A program made the position numbers and the translations under genes. Positions 1-10,974 of a stretch of DNA of 64,000 nucleotides are shown piece after piece. The stretch is from Pyrus communis (lineage: Eukaryota; Streptophyta; Magnoliopsida; Rosales; Rosaceae). Positions within the stretch are counted from its first letter, which is position 1; every line of letters begins with the position of its first letter. Location of the stretch: NCBI RefSeq assembly GCF_963583255.1, contig NC_084808.1, positions 14,903,201 through 14,967,200 of the forward strand, in the 5' to 3' direction. The notes under the pieces are model-generated. The model ran no database searches, was not told the origin of the DNA, and saw only the letters and a program-made list of their open reading frames with translations.

Positions 1-858
1 TGATTCGGTTGTGTTGTGAGAATAAACAGCAGTAAAATAAAGTTATTGAGTGTTTAGTTTTTTTGTAAGAGTGCTTTTAATAAAAACAAAATAAAAAATA
101 GTGTCTGAATGTTTGATAAACTTTTATATAAATTGCATTGCATATGTTAATGATTAAAAATGATATGGTATTTAATGTGATATAATAAGTCAAAGACAAT
201 AATGTAGGGGCAAATATTGCAATTTTGTAAAACATGTGGGAGTATACTTGCCATTTGAAAATTTCATTAGATGAACATTGATTACCATGCTTTGAAAAAA
301 AAAGATTTAGAAGCATAATTGACCCTGCTTCTGCTTTTCTACTCAGCAATTTTTTAAAAAAAAACACTTTTTTTTTATTTTACCAAATGCATTTAATGCT
401 CTAAATTTTTTAATAAGCTGTGTTTTTTTTTAAAGCACCACAATCCATAATTTCAAGATATATTGAAGGTGAAAGAGAATGATTTTTCTTGTTAGCTATG
501 AACGAAATTCACTCCTGCTAATCCTACTATTTTAAGTAAAATTGGAAAGCATAAGTTTTTATTCACGAGTAATCCATCTTCTATCTTTAAGATTGATCAT
601 AATTTAATAATTTCTTCCTTCAATATAATTTTTATTTACTAGGTTATCAATTCCAATTTAATTATGTGTACCAAACGAACCTAACTTTAGATGAATCTGA
701 AATATTAATAGTGATAATGTTAGGTAATTTACTTATCAAAGATCAATTTTGCAGTGTTGTTTCTAGCAAATTATCAGCAAAAATTATTTGTTGATGTGAA
801 AATTTGGTGCAACTAGAGGGTAAATGTTGACCGGTTCGGTATAACCACCGAAGAACCT
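1..858. other. AT-rich intergenic DNA
   Basis: The stretch is AT-rich with many homopolymer runs of A or T. No frame of convincing codon composition, splice-bounded exon or bounded repeat is visible. The longest open frame (77-367, minus) is low-complexity and looks like chance. Confidence 0.6.
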
Positions 859-1220
859 GCAAAACCATCCTGCAGGAACCTTGGCACCGGTGTGTTGTGT
901 TGTGACAACATAGGTAAACAGATCATGCATGGATAATATTGGCAATTTAAGCTCGCCAATATAAAATAATGTCTCTCATGTTTCTCACAAAATTGAGTGT
1001 TTTATATATGATTGGTTGTGTGTTATTCTCTTCTAATAATCTGCAAAACCATCAGGAGGAACCTTGGCACCGGTGTGTTGTGTTGTGTCAACATAGGTAA
1101 ACAGATCATGCATCGATAATATTTACAATTTAAGCTCACCATTATAAGATATTGTCTCTCAGATTTCTCATAAAATTGAGAGTTGTATATATGATTGGTT
1201 GTGCGTTATTCTCTTCCGAT
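859..1220. repeat. Two-copy tandem duplication, ~184-bp period
   Basis: The block starting 'gcaaaaccatc' at 859 recurs at 1043. Both copies carry 'ggaaccttggcaccggtgtg', an 'acataggtaaacagatcatgcat' stretch and the end 'atgattggttgtg.gttattctctt'. Copies differ by scattered substitutions and small indels, so the duplication is old. No coding content is evident. A single truncated flank ('ccgaagaacctgcaaaacc') precedes the first copy. Confidence 0.85.
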
Positions 1221-1652
1221 CATATTAGTTGGAATTAGTCACGGTAAATTTTTCTCTCAATTTGACGCCATGACTTGTAATCATTTCATTTCAATAATAT
1301 TATGTTGCTTCGTCTCAAATAGCCGGCCTTTACAGAACTTCTGGCCACCATAATTATTGGGGTAATTTTTTTTTTTTAATGAAGAAAAACATATAGTATA
1401 ACCGTTTCCAGTACAATCGAAAAGAAAATCATTTCTGATAGCAGTGAGTAAAGGCTAATATACCCAAGGGCATGAGCCCAAAATATAAAAGAAAATGCCA
1501 GAATTGAATATGCAGGGACCAAATTCGATAAGTAATTGGTTGACAAAAACAAAGAAAATAAAAACGAGGACGGCCATAAGTAATTGGTTGGTGCCATCTT
1601 AAATTCTGCTGTCAGCAATCTACCAAGATTTAAGTTCAGTCCTTTTCATCTT
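1221..1652. other. Intergenic, no gene seen
   Basis: AT-rich sequence between the tandem duplication and the MITE at 1662. The minus-strand open frame 1376-1618 is hydrophobic low-complexity sequence with no family resemblance. Confidence 0.5.
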
Positions 1653-1661
1653 TTTTTAGAA

Positions 1662-2322
1662 GAGTAAATTGTAGTTATGGTCTCTTAACTTTAACTCAAT
1701 TAGAGCAATAGTCCATCAACTGAAAATTCATTATCATTGGTCCATCAACTCATCAAAACGTGCAACTATGGTCCCTCAACTAAAAATTCATTACCATTGG
1801 TCCCTCAACTTTAATTCAACTGGAGAAATGGTCCCTTAACTTTAACCCAATTGTAGCAATGGTTCTTCTAACATAACTCGTTTTAACAAAATTTTGGAGT
1901 AATGGTCCATCAACTAAAAATTCATTACCATTAGTCCATCAACTCATCAAAACGTGCAGCTATGGTCCCTCAACTAAAAATCAATTACCATTGGTTCCTC
2001 AACTTTAATTCAACTGGAGAAATGGTCCCTTAACTTTAACCCAATTGTAGCAATGGTTCTTCTAACATAACTCGTTTTGACAAAAATTTTGACGTAATTG
2101 ACGAAAATGATCATAATTACACACTTTGATAAGTTGAGAGAGCCTAATTGTATAAATGATCATTCCAACATAACTTATTTTGACAAAATTTTAACGAAAT
2201 TGATGAAAATGATTATAGCTACACATTTTGATAAGTTGAGGGACCAATGGTAATGGATTTTCAGTTGAGAGATCATTACTCCAATTTGATTAAAGTTGAA
2301 AGACCATTGCTATAATTTACTC
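1662..2322. mobile_element. Non-autonomous MULE-type element (MITE), long TIRs, 9-bp TSD
   Basis: The ends are inverted copies: GAGTAAATT at 1662 and AATTTACTC ending at 2322. Both continue inward as related sequence ('..tggtc.cttaactttaa..' against its complement) for roughly 100 bp. A perfect 9-bp duplication TTTTTAGAA flanks it (1653-1661 and 2323-2331), the TSD size typical of Mutator-like elements. The interior contains a direct duplication with a ~194-bp offset ('catcaaaacg' at 1751 and 1945). No transposase is encoded, so it would depend on an enzyme in trans. The termini resemble those at 58840 and 23346. Confidence 0.88.
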
Positions 2323-2331
2323 TTTTTAGAA

Positions 2332-3188
2332 AGTTTAGTTCCTGGTGTTTTTGGTATTTGGCTAAAGTAATCGGAGAAAAGGTTTATCGATGCTACTTGT
2401 TGATTAAATTGTTAATTTATTTCAGAAGTACAGATAACTATACGATATTTAAATTATATGATTTTTTTTATTTTTTTAGGAAAAAAATTAGATAAAAGTA
2501 AAGAAAACAAACAGTTCCGGTTATGATGTTTGTACAACGTTAATATGTTAATCACAAGTGATGAACATGTAAGTTCCCCTATAAATGGACGCAAATATTA
2601 TCTTGCGTAATACTTATGTATTCCAACCCCTAATCAATCCTATATAAAAAAAAATATCACTCCAATTAGAAATTATTTCTTCATTTAAATATTAGTGAGA
2701 GTACAAAATAACATATTCATGATTAATAGTCTATTTATTTCTATTTATTCGATATATTTAAACAACTAGATGATCTCCACATATGAATATAATTTTTTTT
2801 TCATAGAAATAATCTTCAAATAAAAATTAAGTTTTCAATCATTTTAATTATAAAATTTATACATAAATATACATTATTCTTTCGGTTATAAAAATAATGA
2901 ACTCAGAAGCATAGTAGGGGTTCTTTTGTCATCCCAGAAGTAGACTTCTGATTGGATATAATCTATTTGACAAAATTAATCAAAAAGTAGTAGTAATAAA
3001 AATTGTTCATTAATTATTACACAAAGTACTAGTTGATAGATCCTTCGTTCATATACATGCGTGTGTGCATGACATGAAGCTCAGTGGTTTCCATAAAAAA
3101 AAGAAAAAAAAACATTAAGCTTAGTGATGTCTAATACCACCATCGTTCATAAACATGCAAGTGTGTAAGTGCATGCATAACATGTAGC
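2332..3188. other. Intergenic DNA downstream of the glycine-rich gene
   Basis: AT-rich sequence that includes the presumed 3' UTR and termination region of the minus-strand gene at 3189. A near-repeat 'catgcaagtgtgtaagtgcatgca..gctcagtggtgtccaataccacca' (3150-3210) resembles 3055-3140, which suggests a small local duplication across the stop codon region. Nothing else is identified. Confidence 0.45.
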
Positions 3189-4304
3189 TCAGTGGTGTCC
3201 AATACCACCACCTCCACCAGCACCGCCACCTCCACCAAATCCACCACCACTGCCTACTCCCCCACCAAATCCGCCACCGCCTCCAAATCCGCCACCAGAA
3301 CCTCCCCCTATTCCTCCTCCAAAACCACCACCTTTGCCAAATCCGCCCCCAATCCCACCGTCAGATCCGCCTCCAACGCCACCACCGACTCCCCCACCTT
3401 TGCCAATTCCTCCTCCAAGACCACCACCTTTACCAAAACCACCACCACCACCAATTCCACCACCCTTTCCAATGCCTCCACCTACTCCACCTACTCCACC
3501 ACCTTTACCAAACCCTCCTCCTGCTCCCCCACCAATACCGCCACCTTTTCCAAGGCCACCACTGCCACCGACACCTCCACCCTTTCCAAAGCCACCACCA
3601 GCTCCACCACCAACTCCTCCACCTTTTCCTATTCCCCCACCAACACCGCCACCTTTACCAAATCCACCACCTGCTCCACCACCTTTTCCAAAGCCACCAC
3701 CGGCTCCGCCACCACCACCACCGGCTCCGCCTCCAACTCCACCACCCTTGCCAATGCCTCCTCCTTTTCCAAAACCACCACCAGCTCCACCACCTTTTCC
3801 TATTCCTCCACCTACACCACCTCCTTTTCCAAAACCACCTTTTCCTATTCCTCCACCTACACCACCCCCTTTTCCAAAACCCCCACCAGCTCCACCACCT
3901 TTTCCTATTCCTCCACCCTTTCCAATTCCACCACCGACACCACCACCCTTGCCAAAACCACCACCAGCGCCACCACCTACTCCTCCACCCTTGCCAATCC
4001 CACCACCAATGCCACCACCTTTACCAAACCCACCTCCAGCTCCAAATCCTCCACCGCCTCCAGCCCCACCACCACCTCCAAAACCACCACCAGCACCGCC
4101 TCCAACCCCACCACCAGCTCCAACACCACCACCTCCACCTACTCCACCTCCAGCACCAAATCCTCCACCACCAGCTAAGTTCTTCTCCTCCTCATCACGC
4201 CTCACACTCACTACGTTCCTTGCAACCACACTCACTGCAAGAATTTGAATACAAAACAAAGAAAACAAAGCAAGCTGCTGCGATCTCCTACTACCGCGTC
4301 CCAT
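3189..4304 (-). CDS. Secreted glycine-rich protein (cell-wall structural type)
   Basis: This 371-residue protein, in one exon, is likely exported to the wall or apoplast. Residues 1 to about 29 form a signal peptide: basic start MGRGSRRSQQ, hydrophobic core LALFSLFCIQILAV, plausible cleavage after SVVA. A short charged stretch rich in R, E and K follows, then over 300 residues of glycine-rich repeats of the GGGxGKGGG, GGGAGGGFG and GGVGGGIG types, ending GIGHH. I chose the ATG at 4304; an open frame extends two codons upstream but only to a TTG. Glycine-rich proteins of this layout are known as structural wall proteins in plants, but the exact role here is inferred. The repeat tract is prone to length variation. 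A TATA box lies 62 bp upstream, and a MITE lies about 30 bp beyond that. Confidence 0.85.
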   Translation of the reverse strand: MGRGSRRSQQLALFSLFCIQILAVSVVARNVVSVRRDEEEKNLAGGGGFGAGGGVGGGGGVGAGGGVGGGAGGGFGGGGGAGGGGGFGAGGGFGKGGGIGGGIGKGGGVGGGAGGGFGKGGGVGGGIGKGGGIGKGGGAGGGFGKGGGVGGGIGKGGFGKGGGVGGGIGKGGGAGGGFGKGGGIGKGGGVGGGAGGGGGGAGGGFGKGGGAGGGFGKGGGVGGGIGKGGGVGGGAGGGFGKGGGVGGSGGLGKGGGIGGGAGGGFGKGGGVGGVGGGIGKGGGIGGGGGFGKGGGLGGGIGKGGGVGGGVGGGSDGGIGGGFGKGGGFGGGIGGGSGGGFGGGGGFGGGVGSGGGFGGGGGAGGGGGIGHH

Positions 4305-4365
4305 TCTCAAAATATTCTCTTACAACTCTGAGCTGCTTGCTGAGAGCTAAAGAGATCATTGGCTT

Positions 4366-4376
4366 CTTATTTATAC
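4366..4376 (-). promoter_or_regulatory. TATA box of the glycine-rich gene
   Basis: Reading the minus strand, GTATAAATAAG lies 62 bp upstream of the ATG at 4304, which leaves room for a 5' UTR of roughly 30 nt. The stretch after it (AGAAGCCAATGATC) is mixed sequence typical of a core promoter. Confidence 0.6.
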
Positions 4377-4404
4377 TTGAGCTTTGCTTGAGCAATAATT
4401 AATC

Positions 4405-4577
4405 GGAAAGAGATCCTCTTCGGATCTCTTCCATCAAAGCCATTAATCAGGACCTTCTAAATTTTATCTAACAGCCCAACTGTTTTAACCCCTTAAAAGT
4501 TATGATAATTTTTAACCGTTAAATGAAATTTAGAAGATCCGGATCATTTGATCCGGTGACCTTGAGGATCTATTTCC
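4405..4577. mobile_element. MITE in the proximal promoter of the glycine-rich gene
   Basis: The 173-bp element has inverted ends, GGAAAGAGATCC at 4405 and GGATCTATTTCC at 4577, with further inward pairing ('ccttctaaattt' and 'aaatttagaag'). An imperfect 9-bp TSD, TAATTAATC / TAATAAATC, flanks it (4396-4404 and 4578-4586). Its left end is about 30 bp upstream of the TATA box. It belongs to a GGATCC-rich MITE group seen again at 8962, 53186, 57965 and 62596. Confidence 0.75.
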
Positions 4578-4586
4578 TAATAAATC

Positions 4587-5200
4587 GACCTCAACAACTA
4601 ACTGATCGCCACATTTAATTATTAATGCAAACCCACAATTCAATTGTCGGTACGCGTAAGACTTCTTGTGGTTTCGAACAAACAAAACCCTAATTAGGCA
4701 GATAGATAGATAAGTAGTAAGGGCAGCTCTAAATGCATGCACCCACAAATCAGTTATTGCACCCACATGGCTAAGTTTTGCTTCACATGATCTTCTTCTT
4801 TCCCATGAAACTTGGATTTTAATTTGGTCATGCATCATATCAAAGAGAAAATTTTCATTGTGACGGGAACACGGATGGTACATCACGTGTTTTTATGTAA
4901 GTGGTGGGGAATTTTATTTCTTAAGTTATTAACTTTTTAATACACATATTCTACTATTTATATGGTAACATGTGGTGTATCATCTCGTATACCGGTCACA
5001 TTGAAAAATCTCTTCATATCAAACTCTAAACGAGCTAGCTAGCTAGCCTGTCTATTTAAATATACAAAAGGGCACCAGATTGTTACCAGTAAACCAAAGT
5101 GAAAGAATTTGCACCTTCACTTGCAATATTAAGTAACCAAATTAATTAAGTTAGTTGGGTCACCCAGTTTTTGAGTATTATAGAATTTAAGGGTATTAAT
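4587..5200. other. Upstream region of the glycine-rich gene
   Basis: No gene is seen. The minus-strand frame 4530-4886 overlaps the MITE and lacks family resemblance. A run of 'agctagctagctagc' occurs near 5035. Confidence 0.5.
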
Positions 5201-5342
5201 GTTAGGAAGAATAAATTTTTAAACCAAATTTGTAAACAAAATAGTGTGATGATAGATGATTGGATTATTACTTAAGTATTGATTAACATGCTTATTTCCT
5301 ATTGGTAACACATCATTTGGTTAAAAATTTGATCTTCCTAGC
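5201..5342. mobile_element. Short MITE, GTTAGGAAGA/TCTTCCTAGC termini
   Basis: The ~142-bp element has inverted ends (GTTAGGAAGAATAAATTT... and ...AAATTTGATCTTCCTAGC) and internal 'aacacatcatttggtt'. It belongs to the same family as better preserved copies at 44057-44200 and 56065-56208 (ends GCTAGGGARACYAAATTTG). It is the most diverged of the three. Confidence 0.65.
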
Positions 5343-5994
5343 ATTATCCAAAATTTAATCTATTTAGAGATTTTTATAGTAAATTAATAAGCTCCAAATC
5401 CACAACTCTTTTTAACCATTGAGAGACTAGCCACCACCAGCTCCACCACCAGCTCGTATGCTTTCAAGAATTTTGACAATATAACAATTTTAATTACCTA
5501 AAAATAACTCAAATGCATGTGTAGATAAGTTCGAAACCTTAAAATTTTAGTTTCATTTATAAATGTTGAAAGAGGTTCAAAGTTTGAATACCGTCTTTCT
5601 TCTTTGAAGCAAAAATAGCATATTGTTTGATTGAAGCCTTCCGCATTTTGCATCGCAGTTATAGATCCATGCACTTGGAATTTTTTTTTTTAATTTTGGT
5701 TGAGCAACTTCTGAAGAGATGCATGGTTGTAAACGAGACTAGGTTAATTATGCCATGTGCTCTTGGTAGATGAAGAAGTTATTGCCTGTTGAAAAATTTC
5801 GCTTCACGTACTGCTCGCACTTAAATTCTCATCAAACCAAAGAACGGCTAGCTAATCGTCACCACATATTCAACATATTTTATTATTCAAATACACAGAT
5901 TCATCGACGTAATGTTATACAAATTTTGAATAGGTAGAAATTGAGTTTTTATTTGTTTTGCCAAATAACTAATTTCATAAAAGATAAAACACAC
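5343..5994. other. Intergenic DNA with a tiny glycine-rich-gene-like remnant
   Basis: No gene is seen. At 5430-5455 'ccaccaccagctccaccaccagctc' reads like the antisense of the glycine-rich repeat about 1.1 kb away. It could be a remnant of a second copy or chance low complexity. Confidence 0.4.
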
Positions 5995-6570
5995 TAATAC
6001 AAAGTGAGGTTAGTATGAAGATAATCCACAACACAATAAAAGTGCAGCCCTGCCCATTACAAAAGTAAACCGGTAAGAAGAACCAACGAACTAAAAGAAT
6101 GAATGGAAAATGGGGGTGGGCAAGCCACCCGCGCGAAAAGCGCTCCAATAATCCTACCAAATAGGGCGAATTGCAATTTAGCAGCCACCGAAACCCACAA
6201 CACACCTCCAACTAAAGTCCATGGAGGAAGAACTCGTTGAGCCAAATAGCCGAACCTAGTGGGCATAAGCTTGCGGCTAGGAATAGCAATTTGGGAAGGA
6301 AAAAGCATGAAACTCAAATCTGCAACAAGATTGCCAAACATTGAGACAAAGCTCAAGGAAAATGGGACAAGCTCAAAGCAAAACAACCAGAAAGGAAGAA
6401 GATGGGGTTTAGGGTGGAAGGAGGGGAAAAAACGAAGGAGGAGATGGGGTTGCTACTGACCCCACCCAAGAGGAAGGGCCGGCAGCTAAAGGTGAGATTG
6501 ATTTGGAGGTTCTAGATTTGGGAGAGCTGGAGCAGCGCACTAGAGTTTGAGATAGAAGAAATAGGTTGAA
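5995..6570 (-). other. Higher-GC segment with an unassigned 109-codon frame
   Basis: Composition shifts upward relative to the flanks, and the minus strand holds a frame at 6057-6386 with hydrophobic stretches. A pyrimidine-rich leader-like sequence lies upstream (6390-6570), as in a transcript 5' end. I recognise no family. It could be a degraded retroposed gene fragment, part of a LINE, or chance. Confidence 0.25.
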
Positions 6571-7029
6571 ACTCAGTTATTTGAGATGAAATAAAATAAA
6601 ACAATTAAGTGATGTTCAATCAAGAAAACTGACTAAAGAGAATTGATACTTTACAGGTTAATAGGTTATTGGTTTATGCAATATCTCAAAAGTGAATGTA
6701 AAGTTAGACATTCGAGTATTCAGATTAACGTAATTTTAGTTATTTAATTTGTGTGCCAATTTTGGGTCTCTAGTATAAAAAAATAAAAAATAAATAAAAA
6801 CAGGGCGAACCATTTTGGTATAATCTCAGTTGCATAAACACATCCAGGTTTTTAGAGTTTTCAATCAATTTTGATTATTTTATATTTGTTTTCAATTAGA
6901 ATTTGTTATTTTGATGAACAAAAAGTTAGAAATATTTTGGAACCTCTACATATCTGTACATGCTAGAATTTTTAGTTTTTACATCTACACCACCTAATAT
7001 AATTAATGCTAGCCTTCATGCACAGACAA

Positions 7030-7125
7030 GGATTATTTGCCCTTCCACTTCCGGTGCCCTCCCGTGCCCTCCTGTTTTGTGTAGTCACAGTTAAGCCACG
7101 TCAACATTTTATATTACTGGTTATA
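7030..7125 (+). mobile_element. Half of a MULE-type MITE (fragment)
   Basis: The stretch '..gccctcctgttttgtgtagtcacagttaagccacgtcaacattttat' matches one arm of the complete element at 14158-14354 ('gtcacggttaagccacgtcaacattttat' on the opposite strand there). The second arm is missing; LTR sequence follows directly. Confidence 0.6.
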
Positions 7126-7129
7126 ATGT

Positions 7130-7488
7130 TTTCAGAAATGTTTTATTAAAACTTTATTTTCAGACCCACTCACACTTATTTTTCGCCCCTCTAGGTTCTA
7201 ATAGCAAAGGTTTCATACCGACGAGGATTATTGGCAAATCTTGGTGTAGACAATTACCTTTGATGGTATAATTCTCATCCTATTTTACTGTACTGTAGTT
7301 TGCTCTGACATCATTTGTGAAATAGATCTATTCCCTCTCATATGTGCACTTTTATATTTAGGCACCTTTAGGTTTAAAATTATTCACATTTTTCACATCA
7401 CTACACTTTATAGCTTCGTCACCTTTCAGGTGTCGGCCAACACAGCTCGATTCGAAGTCCTAGTGGACATTTTGGTCATGGTGTGTCA
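7130..7488 (+). mobile_element. 3' fragment of a large LTR
   Basis: The segment contains the marker 'cccactcacacttatttttcgcccct.taggttctaatagcaaag', also present at 33155, 33575 (inverted) and 40130. It ends 'gtggacatt..ggtcatggtgtgtca', which matches the 3' end of the LTR finishing at 35695 ('ggttggggtgtgtca'). Only the last ~360 bp survive. The tandem array begins at the next base. Confidence 0.75.
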
Positions 7489-8345
7489 TCTTAAGTGTTT
7501 AAAAATAAAGAAGATAATACAATTGATTGAACCACATTATTGTGCGGGTGTGAAATTTCTTTTTTATCACTGGCGATACGCGACTCTTAAGATGTTTTGG
7601 ACTTGTTTAAAAATAGAGAAAATAATATTTAATAAACAACTGATTGAATCACATTATTACTAACCTAATGTGAGGTTAAGCCCACCCCCTCCTCCTTAGT
7701 ATAGATAATATCGTTTGTTCGAAAAGAAAAAAAAAACATTTGACAACTAATAGAATTACATTATTATGCGCGTACGAAATACCTTTTTTATAACTAGCAC
7801 TACGCGTCTTTTAAGATATTTTGAACGTGTTTAAAAATAGAGAAAATAATATTTAATAAACAATTAATTGAATCATATTATTGCTAACTCATTGTGAGGC
7901 TAAGCCCATCCCCTTCCTATTAGTGTAGATAATATCGTTTGTTCGAAAGAAAAAAATTATTTGACAACTAATTGAATTATATTATTATGCGCATGTGAAA
8001 TACCATTTTTATAACCAGCACTACGCGCATCTTAAGATGTTTTGAACGTGTTTAAAAATAGAGAAAATAATATTTAACAAACAACTGATTAAATCACAAT
8101 ATTGCTAGCCAATTGTCAGGCTAAGCCCACTCCCTCCCCCTTAGTGTAGATAATATCGTTTATTCAAAGAAAAAACAATCATTTGACAACTATTGAATCA
8201 CATTATCATGCGCATGTGAAATACCTTTTTTATAACCAGCACTACGTGCCTCTTAAGATATTTTGAACGTATTTAAAAATAGAAAAAATAATATTTAATA
8301 AACAATTGATTGAATCACATTATTGCTAACCGATTGTGAAGTACT
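7489..8345 (+). repeat. ~221-bp tandem array built on SINE-like tail sequence, four units
   Basis: The marker 'aataatattt' recurs at 7621, 7845, 8066 and 8287 (spacings 224, 221, 221). Each unit carries 'gaatcacattattgctaac..attgtgaggctaagcccac..cctcc.ccttagtgtagataatatcgtttgttcgaaaagaaaa', the 3' half of the SINE family at 30565. This is joined to a second segment ('gcatgtgaaatacctttttataaccagcactacgcg'). The first and last units are incomplete. No protein is encoded; the open frame 7430-7663 follows the repeat. Confidence 0.85.
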
Positions 8346-8953
8346 AATTATAAAAAAATAAAAATAAAAATAAAAGCTGTACAAAAAGAATTAATTACAA
8401 AAAAAATATATTAGTTATATGATGAAAATACCCCTATATTATTTGATTCATTATCTTGAATTGCTTTTGAAGTTTTTTGTTTGAGGGGCATTGATGTCCA
8501 ATTATTTTTAGTGAAGCTTGTGATCCCAAAGATTACTATTCATTGGGCTGTTGGCTTTATATGTAAGATTGAGGTATTCAGTTTTTTTTTTTCACATTAT
8601 CTATAATAATTTGGATCTCTATATTTCCTATATTTTTGGTGATTGTAGCTAAATAAGTTGGTAATTAATTAGATCTAAAAAAATCAAACGAACCCTTAAT
8701 TATGCCATATATCGTGTGGATATATAGCATGCTGAATTGAAGAATTAGATAAAAAAAAATAATTAATGAAAATTGTATGAAAACTTTGAGTATAAGGATT
8801 AACTTTTTAGTTTAAAAATATAATTTTTATATTAAAATGAACAGTATCAAAAAAATTTCGTTAAAATTCTCAAAAAATAATCCAGTTGTTTTGCATGAAA
8901 GTGTTTTCCAACTACATTAAACATAACACTAGCTAGTGCCAGCTGAATTTGGT
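8346..8953. other. Intergenic, no gene seen
   Basis: AT-rich sequence between the tandem array and the MITE at 8962, with poly(A) and poly(T) tracts only. Confidence 0.5.
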
Positions 8954-8961
8954 CCAATATT

Positions 8962-9192
8962 CCGGATTTGGATCCTCTCCGAATCTCCTGTCTGGGGATC
9001 CCGGGGATCAAGGCACAAGGACCATTCATCAAAGATCGTGCGGTCACAATTAAATGCTTTTTACGTAAAATGAGATTGTTTTACTTTTAAAAATATAAAA
9101 AATATTTAATTGTAACCGCACGATCTTTGATAAACGATCCTTGTGTTTTGATCCCCAAAATCCCAAAAGGGGGATCGGAGAGGATCCAAATT
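8962..9192. mobile_element. Hairpin MITE (GGATCC-rich group)
   Basis: The inverted arms run from GGATTTGGATCCTCTCCGA near 8964 to TCGGAGAGGATCCAAATT ending at 9192. Inner arms pair 'aaagatcgtgcggt' with 'accgcacgatcttt'. An 8-bp TSD, CCAATATT, lies at 8954-8961 and 9193-9200. There is no coding capacity. Confidence 0.82.
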
Positions 9193-9200
9193 CCAATATT

Positions 9201-10347
9201 TCGCCCATAATACATTCAAATATTGCTTTTATAATTGAGTTAGGTTACCATATTAATGAGGATTTGACAACTAAACAGTGTCCACTTTTTAATAAAACTA
9301 AACAAAATAAAAGTGAAAAAACCTAGCAGCCACCGCTTCCGTCCCCAGTCACACCACCAATCTCGGCAGTCCCCGCCGGTCCAACAGGACATTCTCTTGA
9401 TTTTCTTTGTGGAAATTTTAAGAATTTTCAATCATGTTCGTTTATCGTAAATTGAGCAGTCATTTTTTATCAGGTAATATTTTTGTTCAATTTTAAATAA
9501 AATAATTTACAATAATTTCTAACTGTACATTATAAGATGAACGGATACGATTTACGAATATTTGAATTCCCGTCAGCAGCAACTTACTCACCCACGTCAG
9601 CGCCTACCCCTACTCTTACTTGCCGTCACAAATGCTTCCTCCATCTACACTTGTGAATTTCAAATAAGTGGAGCTTTGCAATTGTCATTGATGACAAGAG
9701 GATTCTTGGTTGGACAACTTAAAATTCGTCATAAAGATAAAATTGTCAAGATCTAGTCGTAGCACACTCAACCAATTTTTAAATTATTCACGATATTTCT
9801 GTCAAAATATCTATGATCATCTTTAATTTTTGAGTTAAAATTTTTAGTTCAAAAAATTTAGGTTGTAATTTAGAAATAATTTTTTTGTTCAAACTCTTTT
9901 GGGTTAAAATTTTAGCTCTAGATTATTAAATAATGAATTTAGGTTTATTTTTTTCTTAAAGTAACTTTTTTAAAAGAAAAAAAATTATGTAAATTATCCT
10001 AATTTAATTTTATGAACATTTTAACATAAAAATATTTAGATTTCGACAAATATTGAAAAATTACTAACCGACACCATGAAATTCATGAAACACTATGAAA
10101 GAATATGAAACACATAAAAAAAAAATTTAATTACTTTAGTCATTGGATTTAAATTTAGACAATTAGATTTTTTTTTACCGTTGGATTTCATCAAATTAGA
10201 TCTTAACAATTGAATTCAATGAATTTATAAATATAAAACTAAAAAAAATATATATATATATGGTGGGCCAACCCCACTAATTCAAGGGGGAATCCTAGGC
10301 TAAATTTGGTCTAGAAATGAGTTTTGAGTTTTAACTTATATGTGCCC
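9201..10347. other. Intergenic DNA with a possible diverged MITE and leader-like patches
   Basis: Short GC-richer patches (9320-9390, 9570-9650) surround an AT-rich segment near 9395-9560 that resembles the MITE at 37050 ('aattttaagaattttcaatc.tgttcgtttatcg'). The patches may be one formerly continuous sequence split by that MITE. No reading frame is convincing. Confidence 0.35.
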
Positions 10348-10862
10348 TAAGACCATCTCCAACAATGGGCTAAATGCCAAATTTCCCCCCCCCCCAAACC
10401 ATCTCCAACCCATGCTAAAACATTGGGCTAAATTCCAAATGTTAAAGTTGGGCCAAATTCCCCCCAGATTCCCCCCCGCCCCCCCCCCCCCCCCGCGCGA
10501 CTGGACTCGCTGGCCCAAAGGCCAGTCTCGGCCCGCTCACTCGTGAACGCGCCCCACGCGGAGCGCTTGCAGACCGTGCCCGACAGGGTGGGCCCCGTTG
10601 TCAGCGGGTTGTCGGCCACCCAGATGAAGTCGAACGGCTATTTTTGCAATCCAACGGTTGCGTTTCAAGGACCGTTGGTTGATCCAACGGTCCAGATTCA
10701 AATTTGATTTTTTAAAATATGTTATTTTAAAATACATTGAATCCAACGGCTGAGATCAAATATAATCAAATCTAACGGTAAAAAAAAGATCTAACGGCCC
10801 AAATTTAAATCTAACGGTTAAAATAATTAAAAAAAATTATTTAACTCAAAATTCACCCAAAA

Positions 10863-10875
10863 ACTCTATAAATAC
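10863..10875 (+). promoter_or_regulatory. TATA box of Harbinger ORF1
   Basis: CTATAAATACC lies about 105 bp upstream of the ORF1 ATG at 10975 inside the transposon, a suitable position for the element's own promoter. Confidence 0.5.
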
Positions 10876-10974
10876 CTATGTATTTGTTCAAACATCCACA
10901 CAAAACTCAAATTTCTCTTACAATTCTTCCGATTTATCTTTCTACCATTTCTTTCCATTTCCAAATTGTTCAAC

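Noticed and set aside
3192..4248. Plus-strand Pro-rich and Ser/Thr-rich frames as proteins (extensin-like)
   Set aside because: They are the exact antisense of the glycine-rich gene, which has a signal peptide, a stop in context and a TATA box; the plus-strand frames lack these.
7489..8345. CRISPR-like or satellite array
   Set aside because: Units are ~221 bp without short palindromic repeats and spacers, the DNA is eukaryotic, and there are only four units derived from SINE-like sequence.
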